Of a stretch of DNA of 64,000 nt, positions 9,440 through 18,943 are shown piece by piece. The stretch is from Alphaproteobacteria bacterium (GTDB taxonomy: Bacteria > Pseudomonadota > Alphaproteobacteria > TMED109). The position numbers and the translations under genes are program-made. The stretch is taken from NCBI GenBank assembly GCA_022825705.1, contig JAJDWH010000033.1, positions 62,001 to 126,000 of the forward strand, in the 5' to 3' direction. A model generated the notes under the pieces. The model ran no database searches and had not been told where the DNA came from. It saw only the letters and a list, made by a program, of their open reading frames with translations. Every line of letters starts with the position of its first letter. Within the stretch, counting starts at the first letter, position 1.

Positions 9440-11881
9440 TCAGTACCAGTCAAGGAGGCGCGTCGCATAGTCCCGGTCGAGTTCCGGCCGGGTGGCGTCG
9501 CCTGCGCGTAACCGGAGTTCCTCGACGATCTCACGCGCCCGCCGCCGTTCGAGCTTCTTCGGGATGCCCACGTCGCCGGTGGGCGAAGCGCCGTCGCCGG
9601 GCGGCACGCGTCCGAGCGGGTCGCGCGACTGTCGGTTGTGTTCGCCCGGCCGCTCGCCGGCTACCTGGCTGGGGCCCAGTCCGCCCGGCATGGGCCGGAC
9701 CTGTTCGTACCCCAGGCGGAGAAGATCGATCGCTTTCCCCTGGGCTTCGGAGGCCTGCCCGGGCCGACTGCGCTGCAATTCCTGAGCAGCTTGTCGCATC
9801 GCCTGTTCGGCTTCACCCAGTTCGGACGGGATCTCCTCACCTTCTTCTCCGAGCCGCCGCATCATCTCGCCGAGTTCCCGGCGGAGCCGGTTCTGGCGGT
9901 CTTCCGGCGGGTCAAAGCTCCCTGATCCCGGCGACTTCTGATCGGCAACACCGGCCCGGGCTGACTGGTAGAAGCTCTGCTCCATCAGCTGTTCCTGCTG
10001 CTCCATCATCTCCTGCATCTGCTGCATCATCGCCTGCCGCTGGTCGAGTCGCTGGTCCGACTCGGCAAGCATCCGCTCGCCGGCGCGTTCCATGTTCTCG
10101 GTGATGTCGCGCAGGTCATCGAGGGCGTCTTCCGCTTCTTCCGGGGCCCCGGTCGTGGCGAGGTCCACGATTTCATCCACCTTGTCTTGCAGTTCACGGC
10201 GCGTGGCATTCTGGTCCGCATCGAAGCCGCCGGGGACCGACGCCCCGGCTTCCTCGTCTTCATCCGGCGGCGGGAAGGCCTCGTCCATTTCCTCGAGATA
10301 GTCCATCAGGTTCTCACCCAGGTCGGAGAGCAACTGCTCGAGCGCCTCGGGCCGGCTGTCCTGTCGCAGGGCTTCAGCGAGCTGGTCCTGGGCATCCCGG
10401 AACGCCGCATCCGCTTGGGCGAAGGTTCCCTCTTCAATCCAGACCGCCGCCTCCCACAGGAGGTCGATGGCACGTCGGCGCGTTTCCGGCGCGGGCTCCC
10501 CGGACACCAGGGCGGCGGCCTCGACGAGCGCATCGCGAACCCGGGGCACATCGCCGTAGGTGGCGCCGGCGGCGGCCAGCGCTTTCAGATTGTGACCAAC
10601 GAGCCGTCGAGGCGCCTGTTCGAAGGCGAACCTCTTGCGTTCGGTGATGATTGTGGCGGCGATCGGATGGTCGAAACGACGCGCGGGAAGCCTGGTCTCG
10701 ACGGTATCGGTACCGATCTGCCCACGCGCGTCGGTGGCGGCAAGTTCCATCTGGACCGGTTCGCCGGCCCAGATATGCGACGCGAGGTCGTGATAGGTGA
10801 CATGCTCGATCTCGCGGGCACGCCGTGAGGAGACGGGGAGTTCGAGCCGGATGGGTCCCTCGACAGCGACGGCTTCCTCTCCGTGCCAGCGGATCACCGT
10901 CTCCAGCGACCGGACTCCGTAGTCGTCACTGGCCGCGACATCGAGCTGCAGCGAGCCGCGCGCGGTTCCAGATGGCGGGTGGGCGAACCGGGCCTCCGGC
11001 GCTTCGTCGGGGCTGACCTTGAACACCCAGTGGGCCAGGATCTCCGATCCTTGGCGGATCGTTAGCGGGCCGCCATCGTCGATCGGCACCTCGAGCGCGG
11101 CGTTGGCGGCATCCAGCTGGACAAAGGAGAGCTGGGCCCCAGCAGCCATCTCTGCTTCGGATTCTCCCGATCCGCCGTGCACGCGGACCAGGAGCACGCT
11201 GCCGTCTGGCACCTCGACAACGGTGCCGTCCACGCCGCCGGGGCCGGCTTCGAGCGGTATGGACGGCAAGGCGGTGTAGCCCGGTGGCGCCACCCAGGCG
11301 GTCAGGGTTCCGGGCACGGCGCTGGGGCTGGAGAAGTTCGGTTGGAACGCGTCGGCCACGCGCGCCGCCGTTTCGTTGCCGAAGGCGGCGAATCCCGCAG
11401 CGAGAAGCATTGCGAGGGCCCAGCGCAGGGCCAGCGGGTCACCGCGCACAAACAGCTGCCGGGGACCCCGGAGCCGGAGCCGTCGGGCCCGGATGAGGGT
11501 GCGCTCGAGGTGCAGGGACCACGCTCTTCGGGCCGAATCGATCAATGCGGCCGGCGGGTCGACCAGCGTCGTCACGGGCCGGTGCGGCGCGTTGTTCGTG
11601 CGTTCCAGCCTTCGGATGCCCTCCGCAGCGCTCGGATAGCGCAAGCCAAGGATCGCGCGCCCGACCGCGAACAGCAGACCGGCGGCAAACGCGATCAGCA
11701 GCAGCAGGTGGAGCCAGCCAGGAAGCGCGGTCCACAGCCCGAACAGGCTGAGGACGATGAACGCGGCAATGATCAGCGCTGCCGGCAGGAAGGCCGGTAC
11801 GGCACGTTCGATCCAGAGCAGGGCCCGCGACACGGCGACGCGAAAGGCAATGCCGCTGGGCAGGGTGGAGAGCTGGTTCAT
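9440..11881 (-). CDS. DUF4175 / TIGR02302 membrane protein of unknown function
   Basis: The protein of about 813 residues starts with two or three membrane helices (first ~75 residues) and a further hydrophobic segment near residue 165. The rest is a long hydrophilic part predicted to be outside the cytoplasm, with a beta-rich middle. The last third is Gln/Met/Glu-rich and probably coiled coil (MMQQMQEMMEQQEQLMEQ near residue 610). This matches the TIGR02302/DUF4175 family of Alphaproteobacteria, with no settled function. The ATG at 11881 overlaps the lysA stop (ATGA), which favours it over a TTG three codons upstream. Confidence 0.82.
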   Translation of the reverse strand: MNQLSTLPSGIAFRVAVSRALLWIERAVPAFLPAALIIAAFIVLSLFGLWTALPGWLHLLLLIAFAAGLLFAVGRAILGLRYPSAAEGIRRLERTNNAPHRPVTTLVDPPAALIDSARRAWSLHLERTLIRARRLRLRGPRQLFVRGDPLALRWALAMLLAAGFAAFGNETAARVADAFQPNFSSPSAVPGTLTAWVAPPGYTALPSIPLEAGPGGVDGTVVEVPDGSVLLVRVHGGSGESEAEMAAGAQLSFVQLDAANAALEVPIDDGGPLTIRQGSEILAHWVFKVSPDEAPEARFAHPPSGTARGSLQLDVAASDDYGVRSLETVIRWHGEEAVAVEGPIRLELPVSSRRAREIEHVTYHDLASHIWAGEPVQMELAATDARGQIGTDTVETRLPARRFDHPIAATIITERKRFAFEQAPRRLVGHNLKALAAAGATYGDVPRVRDALVEAAALVSGEPAPETRRRAIDLLWEAAVWIEEGTFAQADAAFRDAQDQLAEALRQDSRPEALEQLLSDLGENLMDYLEEMDEAFPPPDEDEEAGASVPGGFDADQNATRRELQDKVDEIVDLATTGAPEEAEDALDDLRDITENMERAGERMLAESDQRLDQRQAMMQQMQEMMEQQEQLMEQSFYQSARAGVADQKSPGSGSFDPPEDRQNRLRRELGEMMRRLGEEGEEIPSELGEAEQAMRQAAQELQRSRPGQASEAQGKAIDLLRLGYEQVRPMPGGLGPSQVAGERPGEHNRQSRDPLGRVPPGDGASPTGDVGIPKKLERRRAREIVEELRLRAGDATRPELDRDYATRLLDWY

Positions 11882-13161
11882 GGGCTGCAATCGGCTGCGG
11901 CGGGCTCGGCGCTGAACGGCACCTCGAGCGACAGTGATTCCTCGCGGGTGGGACGCCTGCGGATGACCCCGAAACGGTCACCGGAGACCATGACCTCGGG
12001 GACGAGCGGACGGGAATTGTACTCGGACGCCATGACGGCTCCGTAGGCTCCGGCGGTGCTGAATGCCACGAGGTCACCGGGTGCCAGCGGCGGCATGAGT
12101 GCGCCTTCCGCGAAGACGTCCCCGGATTCGCAGACTGGCCCGACCAGGTCACACGGGCGCTGGCTGACCTGTGCCCCGGGCTTCGTCACCGCGACCGGCT
12201 GGTGCTGGGCCCCGTACAGGGTGGGACGCAAGAGATCGTTCATGGCGGCATCGAGGATGACGAATCGGCGCTCGGAGTCCTCCTTCATATAGAGCACGGA
12301 GGACAACAGCATCCCGGCGTTGCCGACAATCAGCCGGCCGGGCTCGAAGACGAGTCGGGTGCCCGTTCCCAGCGTGTCGCGTACCGTGTCGGCGTACGTC
12401 TCGAGCGCGAGGCCCGGCTGATCTCCGTAGGGAATGCCGATGCCACCGCCGACGTCGATGATCCGGATGTCGTGCCCGTCGGCCCGCAGGTTACTGGCCA
12501 GCTCGGCCACCGCACAAAACGCCGAACGGAACGGCACCACGTCAAGGATCTGCGACCCGATGTGTACGTCGATCCCGGTCACGACGATGCCCGGCATCTC
12601 TCGCGCCTTGGCGTACAGTTCGCGCGCCCGCGTGATCGGCACGCCGAACTTGGTGTGACGATGGCCGGTGGCGATTTTCTCGTGGCCGCCCGCTGCAACG
12701 TCCGGGTTGACCCGGAAGGCAATCGGAGCGCTCCGGTTGGCCTCGCAGGCGATGCGATTGATGACCTCGAGTTCGGCGTCGGATTCGACATTGAACTGGA
12801 GGATGTCCGCGGCCACCGCCTCGCCGATTTCGCTCTCCGTCTTGCCGACTCCGGAAAACACGATGCGTTCGCCTGGAATCCCTGCCCGCCGGGCCCGGTC
12901 CAGTTCGCCGCCGGACACCACGTCGGCGCCTGCGCCGAGATCGGCCAGCAGCCGCAGTACCGACAGGTTGGGGTTCGCCTTGAGGGAGTACGCGATCAGC
13001 GAATCCAGACCGTCGAGCGCATCTTGGAAGACGCCGTAATGACGGCGCAGCGTTGCCGCCGCGTAGACATAGACCGGGGTTCCGACTTCGCGGGCAATAT
13101 CCGTTAATGGCACGCCTTCCGCGCACAGGATTCCTGCTTCGTCGTAGTGAAAATGATGCAC
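11878..13161 (-). CDS. lysA: Diaminopimelate decarboxylase
   Basis: LysA is the PLP enzyme that decarboxylates meso-diaminopimelate to lysine, the last step of lysine synthesis. The 427-residue protein has the alanine-racemase-like barrel with the PLP lysine in IAYSLKANPNLSVL, the HIGSQILDV motif, the GGGIGIPYG phosphate loop and the CESGDVFA segment of the C-terminal domain. The start is GTG, 5 bases after the end of the small lipoprotein gene, and the end overlaps the DUF4175 gene by 4 bases. This fits the argH-lipoprotein-lysA order of many Alphaproteobacteria. Confidence 0.96.
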   Translation of the reverse strand: MHHFHYDEAGILCAEGVPLTDIAREVGTPVYVYAAATLRRHYGVFQDALDGLDSLIAYSLKANPNLSVLRLLADLGAGADVVSGGELDRARRAGIPGERIVFSGVGKTESEIGEAVAADILQFNVESDAELEVINRIACEANRSAPIAFRVNPDVAAGGHEKIATGHRHTKFGVPITRARELYAKAREMPGIVVTGIDVHIGSQILDVVPFRSAFCAVAELASNLRADGHDIRIIDVGGGIGIPYGDQPGLALETYADTVRDTLGTGTRLVFEPGRLIVGNAGMLLSSVLYMKEDSERRFVILDAAMNDLLRPTLYGAQHQPVAVTKPGAQVSQRPCDLVGPVCESGDVFAEGALMPPLAPGDLVAFSTAGAYGAVMASEYNSRPLVPEVMVSGDRFGVIRRRPTREESLSLEVPFSAEPAAADCSP

Positions 13162-13166
13162 GGGAA

Positions 13167-13310
13167 TCAGAACTGGTACGGCGGGTCGGTTTCCAGCCCC
13201 GGCGGGGCGGGATCGTGCTCACTGCCTTGAGGCCGGACCAGGTCGCCGGCTCTGCCGCAACCGGCCAGCAACAGCAAGGCGATGCCCAACACGGCGGACA
13301 GCCGAGTCAC
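13167..13310 (-). CDS. Small lipoprotein between argH and lysA (LptM-like)
   Basis: This 47-residue protein begins at a GTG that overlaps the argH stop (GTGA). Residues 5-18 form a hydrophobic signal segment ending in the lipobox LLAGC, so Cys18 should be lipidated. The rest ([10 protein letters not shown], then a proline-rich tail) resembles the short LptM/YifL lipoproteins, which in enterobacteria help maturation of the LPS translocon. Function here is inferred from size, lipobox and position only. Confidence 0.72.
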   Translation of the reverse strand: MTRLSAVLGIALLLLAGCGRAGDLVRPQGSEHDPAPPGLETDPPYQF

Positions 13311-14707
13311 TGGAGCCTCGCCCGCGCTGCCGCCACGGCGGAGCGAACCAGGGCCGGGGCTGCTCCCCCGGCACTGGTGCGGCGGCCCAGCGATGCCTCG
13401 ATGCCGAGCACGTCGAACACGTCGGCGTTCGCTTCGGGAACCACCGACTGAAGATCGGCCAGGGACAGCTCGTCGAGCCGGCAGCTCCGCTCCTCCGCCA
13501 GCCTGACGGCACGTCCGGCGGCCGCGTGGGCGTCCCGGAACGGCATCTCGGCCTTGCTGACCAGCCAATCCGCCAGGTCGGTGGCCGTGGGATGTCCGAC
13601 CTCGGCCATCGCCCGCATGGCGGCGGTGTTGAACGACAGGGCTTCCATCATCCCGGTCAGCGCGGCCACCGACACGGCCAGCGCATCGGCCGCGTCAAAC
13701 AGGGGCTCCTTGTCCTCCTGGAGGTCCTTTGCGTAGGCAAGCGGCAGGGCCTTGAGAACCGTGGCGATGGCCACGAACGCGCCGAGAATCCGCCCCGACT
13801 TGCCGCGGACGAGTTCCGCGGCGTCGGGATTCCGCTTCTGCGGCATGATCGACGATCCGGTCGAGAACGCGTCCGGCAGCGAGACGAAGCCGAACGCCGG
13901 CGTGGACCACAGCACCAGCTCCTCGGCTAGGCGCGAAAGGTGCACGGCAGCGATGACGGCCGTCGACAGGACTTCCAGCACGAAGTCACGGTCCGAGACC
14001 GCGTCGATCGAATTCCGCATGGGCTGTCGGAAGCCGAGCGCTTGCGCTGTTTCCTCGCGGTCGACGGGAAACGGCGTGCCGGCCAAGGCTGCCGCTCCAA
14101 GTGGACATTCGTTCAGCCGGTCGCGTGCATCGCGGATCCGTCCCCGGTCCCGGTCCAGCATCTCGACGTAGGCGAGCAGGTGGTGGCCGAGCGTGACCGG
14201 CTGGGCCGGCTGCAGATGCGTGAATCCCGGCATGATGGAGCCGGCGTGCCGGTCGGCGTGATCAAGCAGTGCTGACTGCAGGGCGCGCAGGCCAGCATCA
14301 AGCTGGTCGAGCGTGTCGCGGACCCACAAACGCATGGAGGTCGCCACCTGGTCGTTCCGCGAACGCGCGGTGTGCAGCCGCTTGCCGGCCGGTCCGGAGA
14401 TTTCCGTGAGACGGTGTTCCACGTGCATGTGGATGTCTTCGAGTTCGTCGCTCCAGGAGAAGGCTCCGGATGCGATTTCGGCCTCGACCTGGGTCAGGCC
14501 CTCGACGATGGCCTGATGATCGGCCGCACTGATCAGCCCCCGGTTCTTCAGCATCTCGGCATGCGCTCGCGACTGCCGGATGTCCTGCTGCCAGAGCTTG
14601 CGGTCGAACGGGTGTGAGGCGTTGATGCGCTGCATCAGCTCGACCGGTCCCGAATCGAACCGGCCGCCCCACATGGTTCCGGGCGAGGAGGGAGCCTGGT
14701 TGGTCAT
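13307..14707 (-). CDS. argH: Argininosuccinate lyase
   Basis: ArgH splits argininosuccinate into arginine and fumarate. The protein shows [20 protein letters not shown] at the N terminus, the [12 protein letters not shown] motif and the fumarase/lyase signature [20 protein letters not shown]. The ATG at 14707 (protein MTNQAPS) fits the family better than a GTG nine codons upstream; neither has a strong ribosome site. The stop overlaps the lipoprotein start by 4 bases, and lysA follows, so arginine and lysine synthesis genes share one transcript here. Confidence 0.95.
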   Translation of the reverse strand: MTNQAPSSPGTMWGGRFDSGPVELMQRINASHPFDRKLWQQDIRQSRAHAEMLKNRGLISAADHQAIVEGLTQVEAEIASGAFSWSDELEDIHMHVEHRLTEISGPAGKRLHTARSRNDQVATSMRLWVRDTLDQLDAGLRALQSALLDHADRHAGSIMPGFTHLQPAQPVTLGHHLLAYVEMLDRDRGRIRDARDRLNECPLGAAALAGTPFPVDREETAQALGFRQPMRNSIDAVSDRDFVLEVLSTAVIAAVHLSRLAEELVLWSTPAFGFVSLPDAFSTGSSIMPQKRNPDAAELVRGKSGRILGAFVAIATVLKALPLAYAKDLQEDKEPLFDAADALAVSVAALTGMMEALSFNTAAMRAMAEVGHPTATDLADWLVSKAEMPFRDAHAAAGRAVRLAEERSCRLDELSLADLQSVVPEANADVFDVLGIEASLGRRTSAGGAAPALVRSAVAAARARLQ

Positions 14708-14823
14708 GGAATTACCGGAGTTGGGAACGGGCACCGGTCAGCGTGTGCCTGCCCCGAGAATACAGCGGAAGCTCCGTCTTCGACCGGCCGGCCCGATCGT
14801 CTGTCTGGACGGCGGCGCTTCCC

Positions 14824-15606
14824 TCACGCAAGGACGCACCAGATCGGCGCATGATCCGACGGTCGTTTTCGTGTGCGTGGGCGGATATCGACGTCGCACG
14901 TCTCGAGCCGGTCGGCCGCCTGCGGCGAGAGCAGCAGGTGATCGATCCTGAGACCTCGGTTGTCATCGAACGCCCGCCCGTAGTCCCAATACGTGTACAC
15001 CTCCTCGGAGGCCGGGTGCAGGTCCCGGTAGGCATCGGTGTAGCCGAGGTGCAGGAGGCTCCGGAACTGCGCACGTGATTCGGGGCGACACAACGCATCG
15101 TCCTGCATGGATGCCGGGTCCGCCAGATCGCGGTCGGTCGGGCAGACGTTGAAGTCGCCTGCGAGCACGACCGCCTCCTCGAGCTCCAACAGTCGCTGGG
15201 CCTGGGCCTGCAGGTGCGCCATCCAGTCCAGCTTGTAGGGGAACTTGGGACTGTCGACCGGGTTGCCGTTCGGAAGGTAGATGCATCCCACCCGAACGCC
15301 GCGCCCTTCGGGCGCGTCAACCCACGCCTCAATGTACCGGGCAGCGTCGTCGCGATCGTTGCCGGGGAGCCCGGTAACCACGTCCTCCAGGGGGTAGCGG
15401 GACACCAGCGCAACACCGTTGAAGCCTTTCTGGCCCGCCACTGCCACGGTGTAGCCGCAGGCCTCCAGCTCGTCGACCGGCACCTGTTCGCTGGTGGCCT
15501 TCAGTTCCTGCAACGCGAGTACGTCGGGTTCTGCGTCGCGCAGCCAGTCGGCTACGTGCTCGATCCGAATCCGGATCGAATTCACGTTCCAACTGGCGAT
15601 TTTCAT
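14824..15606 (-). CDS. xthA: Exodeoxyribonuclease III (AP endonuclease family)
   Basis: The 260-residue protein belongs to the exonuclease III/AP endonuclease family that cuts DNA at abasic sites. It begins with MKIASWNVNSIRIRIEHV (the metal-binding Asn) followed by ALQELKATSEQVP with the catalytic Glu. Further in are VLAGDFNVCPTDRDL and a C-terminal SDHAPIWCVL with the Asp-His pair. It lies 9 bases after the erpA-like gene on the same strand and is likely co-transcribed with it. Confidence 0.94.
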   Translation of the reverse strand: MKIASWNVNSIRIRIEHVADWLRDAEPDVLALQELKATSEQVPVDELEACGYTVAVAGQKGFNGVALVSRYPLEDVVTGLPGNDRDDAARYIEAWVDAPEGRGVRVGCIYLPNGNPVDSPKFPYKLDWMAHLQAQAQRLLELEEAVVLAGDFNVCPTDRDLADPASMQDDALCRPESRAQFRSLLHLGYTDAYRDLHPASEEVYTYWDYGRAFDDNRGLRIDHLLLSPQAADRLETCDVDIRPRTRKRPSDHAPIWCVLA

Positions 15607-15615
15607 GCGGGGCGA

Positions 15616-15978
15616 TCAGTCGATCGCGAAGGACGTGCCGCAGCCACAACTCGCTGTCGCGTTGGGATTTTCGATGTTGAACATTGCGCCGCCGGGACTT
15701 TCGACCCAGTCGATCTCGCTCCCTGCCACGTAGATCATCGACATCGAGTCGATCACCAGACCGGCACCCGTCCCGTCCGGCCGTTGCGAGATGACAACAT
15801 CGTCCTGGCCGTCCAGCGCGTCATCAAGCGAGAAGTCGTAGGAGAAACCGGAGCAGCCACCGCCCTGAATGGCGATCCTGACGAATTTCGCGGCCAGCTC
15901 AGGCTGACTCAGAATGAAGGAAAGCCGCTGTCGGGCCCGCTCGGTGAGCCGGATCGGCGCTTCGACGGAAGTATCCAT
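15616..15978 (-). CDS. erpA: HesB/IscA-family iron-sulfur cluster insertion protein (ErpA-like)
   Basis: This 120-residue A-type carrier protein has the three family cysteines, one in QGGGCSGFSYDF (residue ~42) and two in ATASCGCGTSFAI near the C terminus. A-type carriers bind an Fe-S cluster and pass it to target proteins. ErpA and IscA are hard to tell apart; the lack of isc or suf genes nearby and the SGFSYDF form favour ErpA, so the symbol is tentative. It is the first gene of the leftward run with xthA. Confidence 0.85.
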   Translation of the reverse strand: MDTSVEAPIRLTERARQRLSFILSQPELAAKFVRIAIQGGGCSGFSYDFSLDDALDGQDDVVISQRPDGTGAGLVIDSMSMIYVAGSEIDWVESPGGAMFNIENPNATASCGCGTSFAID

Positions 15979-16512
15979 GCCTGCAATGTTGGGTTGTTGC
16001 GGTCACTTGTCAAACCCGCTCCGCGTACTGGGCCAGTGGGGTAACGTTCAATCGGAGACCGGCCGAGCTGGATTGAGCTCGGATGAACGGAAGCCGCCGG
16101 GACTGACGGGCCAGGAGGCGGACCGGTTCGACCGGACCGTGCCGGGCACTTGGGGTCTAACCATTGGAAATTTCGTACAGTTCCGGCCTGCAGGCACGAT
16201 TTGTCATCCAATTGTGGGATATCCACCGAGAGGCGCATTTGGTACCCTGCGCTCCCGTGCGCGTCGCACGGGCCACGCGTCCACTGGCAATCCGATCGAG
16301 AACTGGAGGCCCGACGAATTTAGTTTCAGGCCGACTTCTACGTCCCTCCGCATGATTGACTGTCAGTGGGATCCGGGCCGTGCGAATGGCTGACGCTCGC
16401 TGGCGGCAGACGGCTCGATGGAACAAGGGATTCCGGCTTTTCGAGGCCTCCGGATCACGGACCGCCTGGACGCGATGGATGAAGCATGCGCTGGCAGCAA
16501 GGGAGGATGGGC
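15979..16512. other. Intergenic stretch without a supported gene
   Basis: About 530 bases lie between the divergent erpA-like and betaine-binding genes. Open frames here give no recognisable protein, codon use is poor, and no tRNA fold or clear repeat was seen. It presumably holds the promoters of both flanking genes. Confidence 0.5.
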
Positions 16513-17460
16513 ATGGTTGTCCGTAAGCTAATCGTCGGTGTCGTCCTGGTTTGGTCTTTTGCGATCGCGGGTTCCGCGAACGCCGACGATCCGATTCGAA
16601 TCCCACTCCACAACTGGACCAGCCAACTGGTCGGGGCAGAGGTCGTCGGTCGCATCTTGGAGGCGGCCGGGAGCGAGGTCGAGTACGTGCCGGCCGACAG
16701 CGGCGCGGTCTACGAAGCCATGTGCGAGGGCGACGTTGATCTTGTGCACGAGGTTTGGCAGGGCGCCTTCGGCGTCGCGTTCGAGAAGCAGGTTGCCAAG
16801 GGATGCGTAATCGATGCGGCAACGCACGATGCACTTACGCGAGAGGAATGGTGGTACCCCGCATACGTCGAAGAGGCCTGCCCGGGTCTGCCTGACTGGG
16901 AGGCCCTGAACAACTGTGCGGAACTCTTCGTTACGTCCGAGACTTCACCGAAGGGACGCTTCTTGGGCGGTCCCGCCGAGTGGCTCAAGGGAGACGACGA
17001 GCGCGTCGCCGGACTGGGCATGAACTTTGCCGTGATCAACGCGGGTTCCGCGGACGCGCTTTGGGCAGAGCTCTCGATCGCATCCGAAAAGTCCAGGCCG
17101 ATCGTCCTATTCAACTGGACCCCGAATTTCATCGAGGCTCTCTATGACGGGAAGTTCGTGGAATTTCCGGAGTACTTCGAAGGATGCCGTGAAGATGCGG
17201 CCTTGGGAATCAATCCCGAGACCACGCACGACTGCGGAAATCCGAAGGACGGCTACCTGAAGATTGGTGTGTGGGAGGAATTCCCCGAGAGGCATCCGGC
17301 CGCCTAAGCGGTGGTCCAGAAGATCAACTTCACCAATCTGGACATCGCCGTTATGGCCAAGCTGGTGGACATCGACAAGATGGAAGTCACGGACGCGGCG
17401 GCCAAGTGGCTCGCGGACAACGAGGCCAAGTGGAAGGCTTGGCTGTCCTCCGATGGATAA
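16513..17460 (+). pseudogene. Glycine betaine/proline ABC substrate-binding protein interrupted by an in-frame TAA
   Basis: The frame begins at an ATG preceded by GGGAGG at 16501-16506, and encodes a signal peptide (MVVRKLIVGVVLVWSFAIAG, cleaved after SANA) and an OpuAC/ProX-type binding domain (NWTSQLVGAEVVGRIL, GDVDLVHEVWQG). After 264 codons it reaches TAA at 17305-17307. The same frame then continues without a shift for 50 more codons with family-typical sequence (QKINFTNLDIAVMAKLVD, then AAKWLADNEAKWKAWL) to a second TAA at 17458. In relatives the interrupted place usually reads HPAAY, so a Tyr codon seems to have become TAA. It may be a true pseudogene, a sequencing error or a read-through site. 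The ATP-binding and permease genes downstream are intact. Confidence 0.85.
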
Positions 17461-17518
17461 TCGGTGATCCAGCGTCGGCGAACCAGCGCCCGATTGCACC
17501 ATCATTGATGGTTGGTCG

Positions 17519-17560
17519 AATGCCGGTCAGCGGAGTCAACCGCTGACCGGCATTTTCGTT
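17519..17560 (+). terminator. Intrinsic terminator after the betaine-binding gene
   Basis: A perfect 15-base-pair stem (17519-17533 with 17540-17554, arms beginning AATGCCGGTCAGCGG) encloses a 6-base loop AGTCAA and is followed by TTCGTT. It lies about 60 bases after the second stop of the binding-protein frame and should end that transcript before the ATP-binding gene. Confidence 0.75.
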
Positions 17561-17918
17561 CCTGCGTGTCCAGGAATATTCGGCGCCGCGCACATCGCCA
17601 CTGCCGGCACACCGGACGTTCGCTGGACGGGATGGGTGCGGGGAAGCAATCGGCGATAGGCGCAGGCATGGAGCCATGTTCGGCCCTGCCGCAAGCCGGC
17701 CCCTCGGGTCGTTGGCGAGGATGCCCCGGCCGTCCCGTTCGCAGCAGCGGGGCGTCGATGCCGTTCACGGCGAACGGAGGGCCCGCGGTTCCCCGTGTTC
17801 GCCCTTGACCATGCCGAGTGACCGCGCTTCTTGGGTGGGGCGGATACGCTGCTAACCGCATCAAGCCGTGACACAATGCGCCCAAGTGGACCAGGCAGTC
17901 CTGTGGAGCGATTGCGCG
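17561..17918. other. Spacer between terminator and ABC ATPase gene
   Basis: No gene is recognised in these ~360 bases. Because a terminator lies directly upstream, a separate promoter for the ATPase and permease genes is expected here, but no convincing -35/-10 pair stands out. Confidence 0.4.
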
Positions 17919-18941
17919 ATGGCTGAGCCTGTCATTCTCTGCCGCGGACTCTGGAAGATCTACGGGTCTGAGCCGGCTAAATTCCTCGCCCGGCATGACT
18001 CCAATCCCTCGCCCGAGCAGTTTGAGCAGTCAGGACACATCGGTGCGGTCCAGGACGTCAATCTCGACGTTCAGCCGGGCGAGATCCTGGTCATCATGGG
18101 GCTGTCCGGGTCCGGCAAATCAACCATCGTCCGGTGCCTTTCGCGGCTAATCGAACCCACTCACGGCCAGGTGATTTTTCAGGGCACCGACCTTCTCAAG
18201 GCCACCGAGAAGGAGATGATCGAGATTCGCCGTCACAAGATGGGCATGGTGTTTCAGAACTTTGCGTTGCTTCCCCACCGCACGGTGATCGACAACGTCG
18301 CATTTCCGCTTGAGGTTCAGGGCGTGGATCGTGCGCAGCGGCACGAACGGGCCCTGGAAATCATCGAACTGGTCGGGTTGAAAGGTCGCGAGAAGTATTA
18401 CCCGCGCGAACTGTCGGGTGGCCAGCAGCAACGCGTGGGAATCGCAAGGTCGCTCGCGGTGGAGCCGGACGTCTGGTTTCTGGATGAGCCGTTTTCGGCG
18501 CTCGACCCGCTGATCCGGCGAGAGATGCAGGACGAATTCCTCCGGCTCCAGAATCTGCTGCACAAGACGATCATCTTCATCACCCACGACTTCGACGAAA
18601 CCGTCCGGCTGGCCGATCGTATCGCCATCATGTACGAGGGCAGGATTGTGCAGCTCGGCACGGCTGAAGAGTTGGTTACGAAGCCAGCCACCGATTACGT
18701 ACGGGCGTTCACGCGTGACATCCCGAAGGCCAAGCTGCTGACGGTTGCCAGCGTCATGGGGCCAGCGAACGGGGCCCGCGGCGACGGTCCGGCGGTCACC
18801 GATGACCAACGCATTGGAGATGTTGCGGGTCTGGTGATCGGCCAGGACAAGCCCGTGACCGTCGTGAACGGGTCGGGGAACGTGGTGGGATCCCTGACGC
18901 GCCAGCAGGTGGTTGACGCGCTGTTCGCCGACCGAAGCTGA
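17919..18941 (+). CDS. proV: Glycine betaine/proline ABC transporter ATP-binding protein (ProV-like)
   Basis: This is the ATPase of a ProU/OpuA-type osmoprotectant importer. It has a Walker A motif in GLSGSGKSTIVRCL, the Q loop VFQNFALLPHRTV, the signature LSGGQQQRVGIAR and Walker B VWFLDEPFSALDP. The last ~50 residues (VTDDQRIGDVAGLVI onward) look like a single CBS-type module, the kind of tail that senses ionic strength in OpuA. The ATG at 17919 has GGAG 10 bases upstream and gives the usual ProV start; a more distal ATG at 17868 lacks this. The permease follows after 2 bases. Confidence 0.93.
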   Translation: MAEPVILCRGLWKIYGSEPAKFLARHDSNPSPEQFEQSGHIGAVQDVNLDVQPGEILVIMGLSGSGKSTIVRCLSRLIEPTHGQVIFQGTDLLKATEKEMIEIRRHKMGMVFQNFALLPHRTVIDNVAFPLEVQGVDRAQRHERALEIIELVGLKGREKYYPRELSGGQQQRVGIARSLAVEPDVWFLDEPFSALDPLIRREMQDEFLRLQNLLHKTIIFITHDFDETVRLADRIAIMYEGRIVQLGTAEELVTKPATDYVRAFTRDIPKAKLLTVASVMGPANGARGDGPAVTDDQRIGDVAGLVIGQDKPVTVVNGSGNVVGSLTRQQVVDALFADRS

Positions 18942-18943
18942 TC

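Noticed and set aside
12202-13107. Plus-strand open frame of 301 codons opposite lysA
   Set aside because: lysA is clear in the other strand; this translation shows no similarity to any family.
17308-17460. A separate small gene after the TAA in the betaine-binding gene
   Set aside because: It has no suitable start codon or ribosome site and its sequence is the missing C terminus of the same protein.
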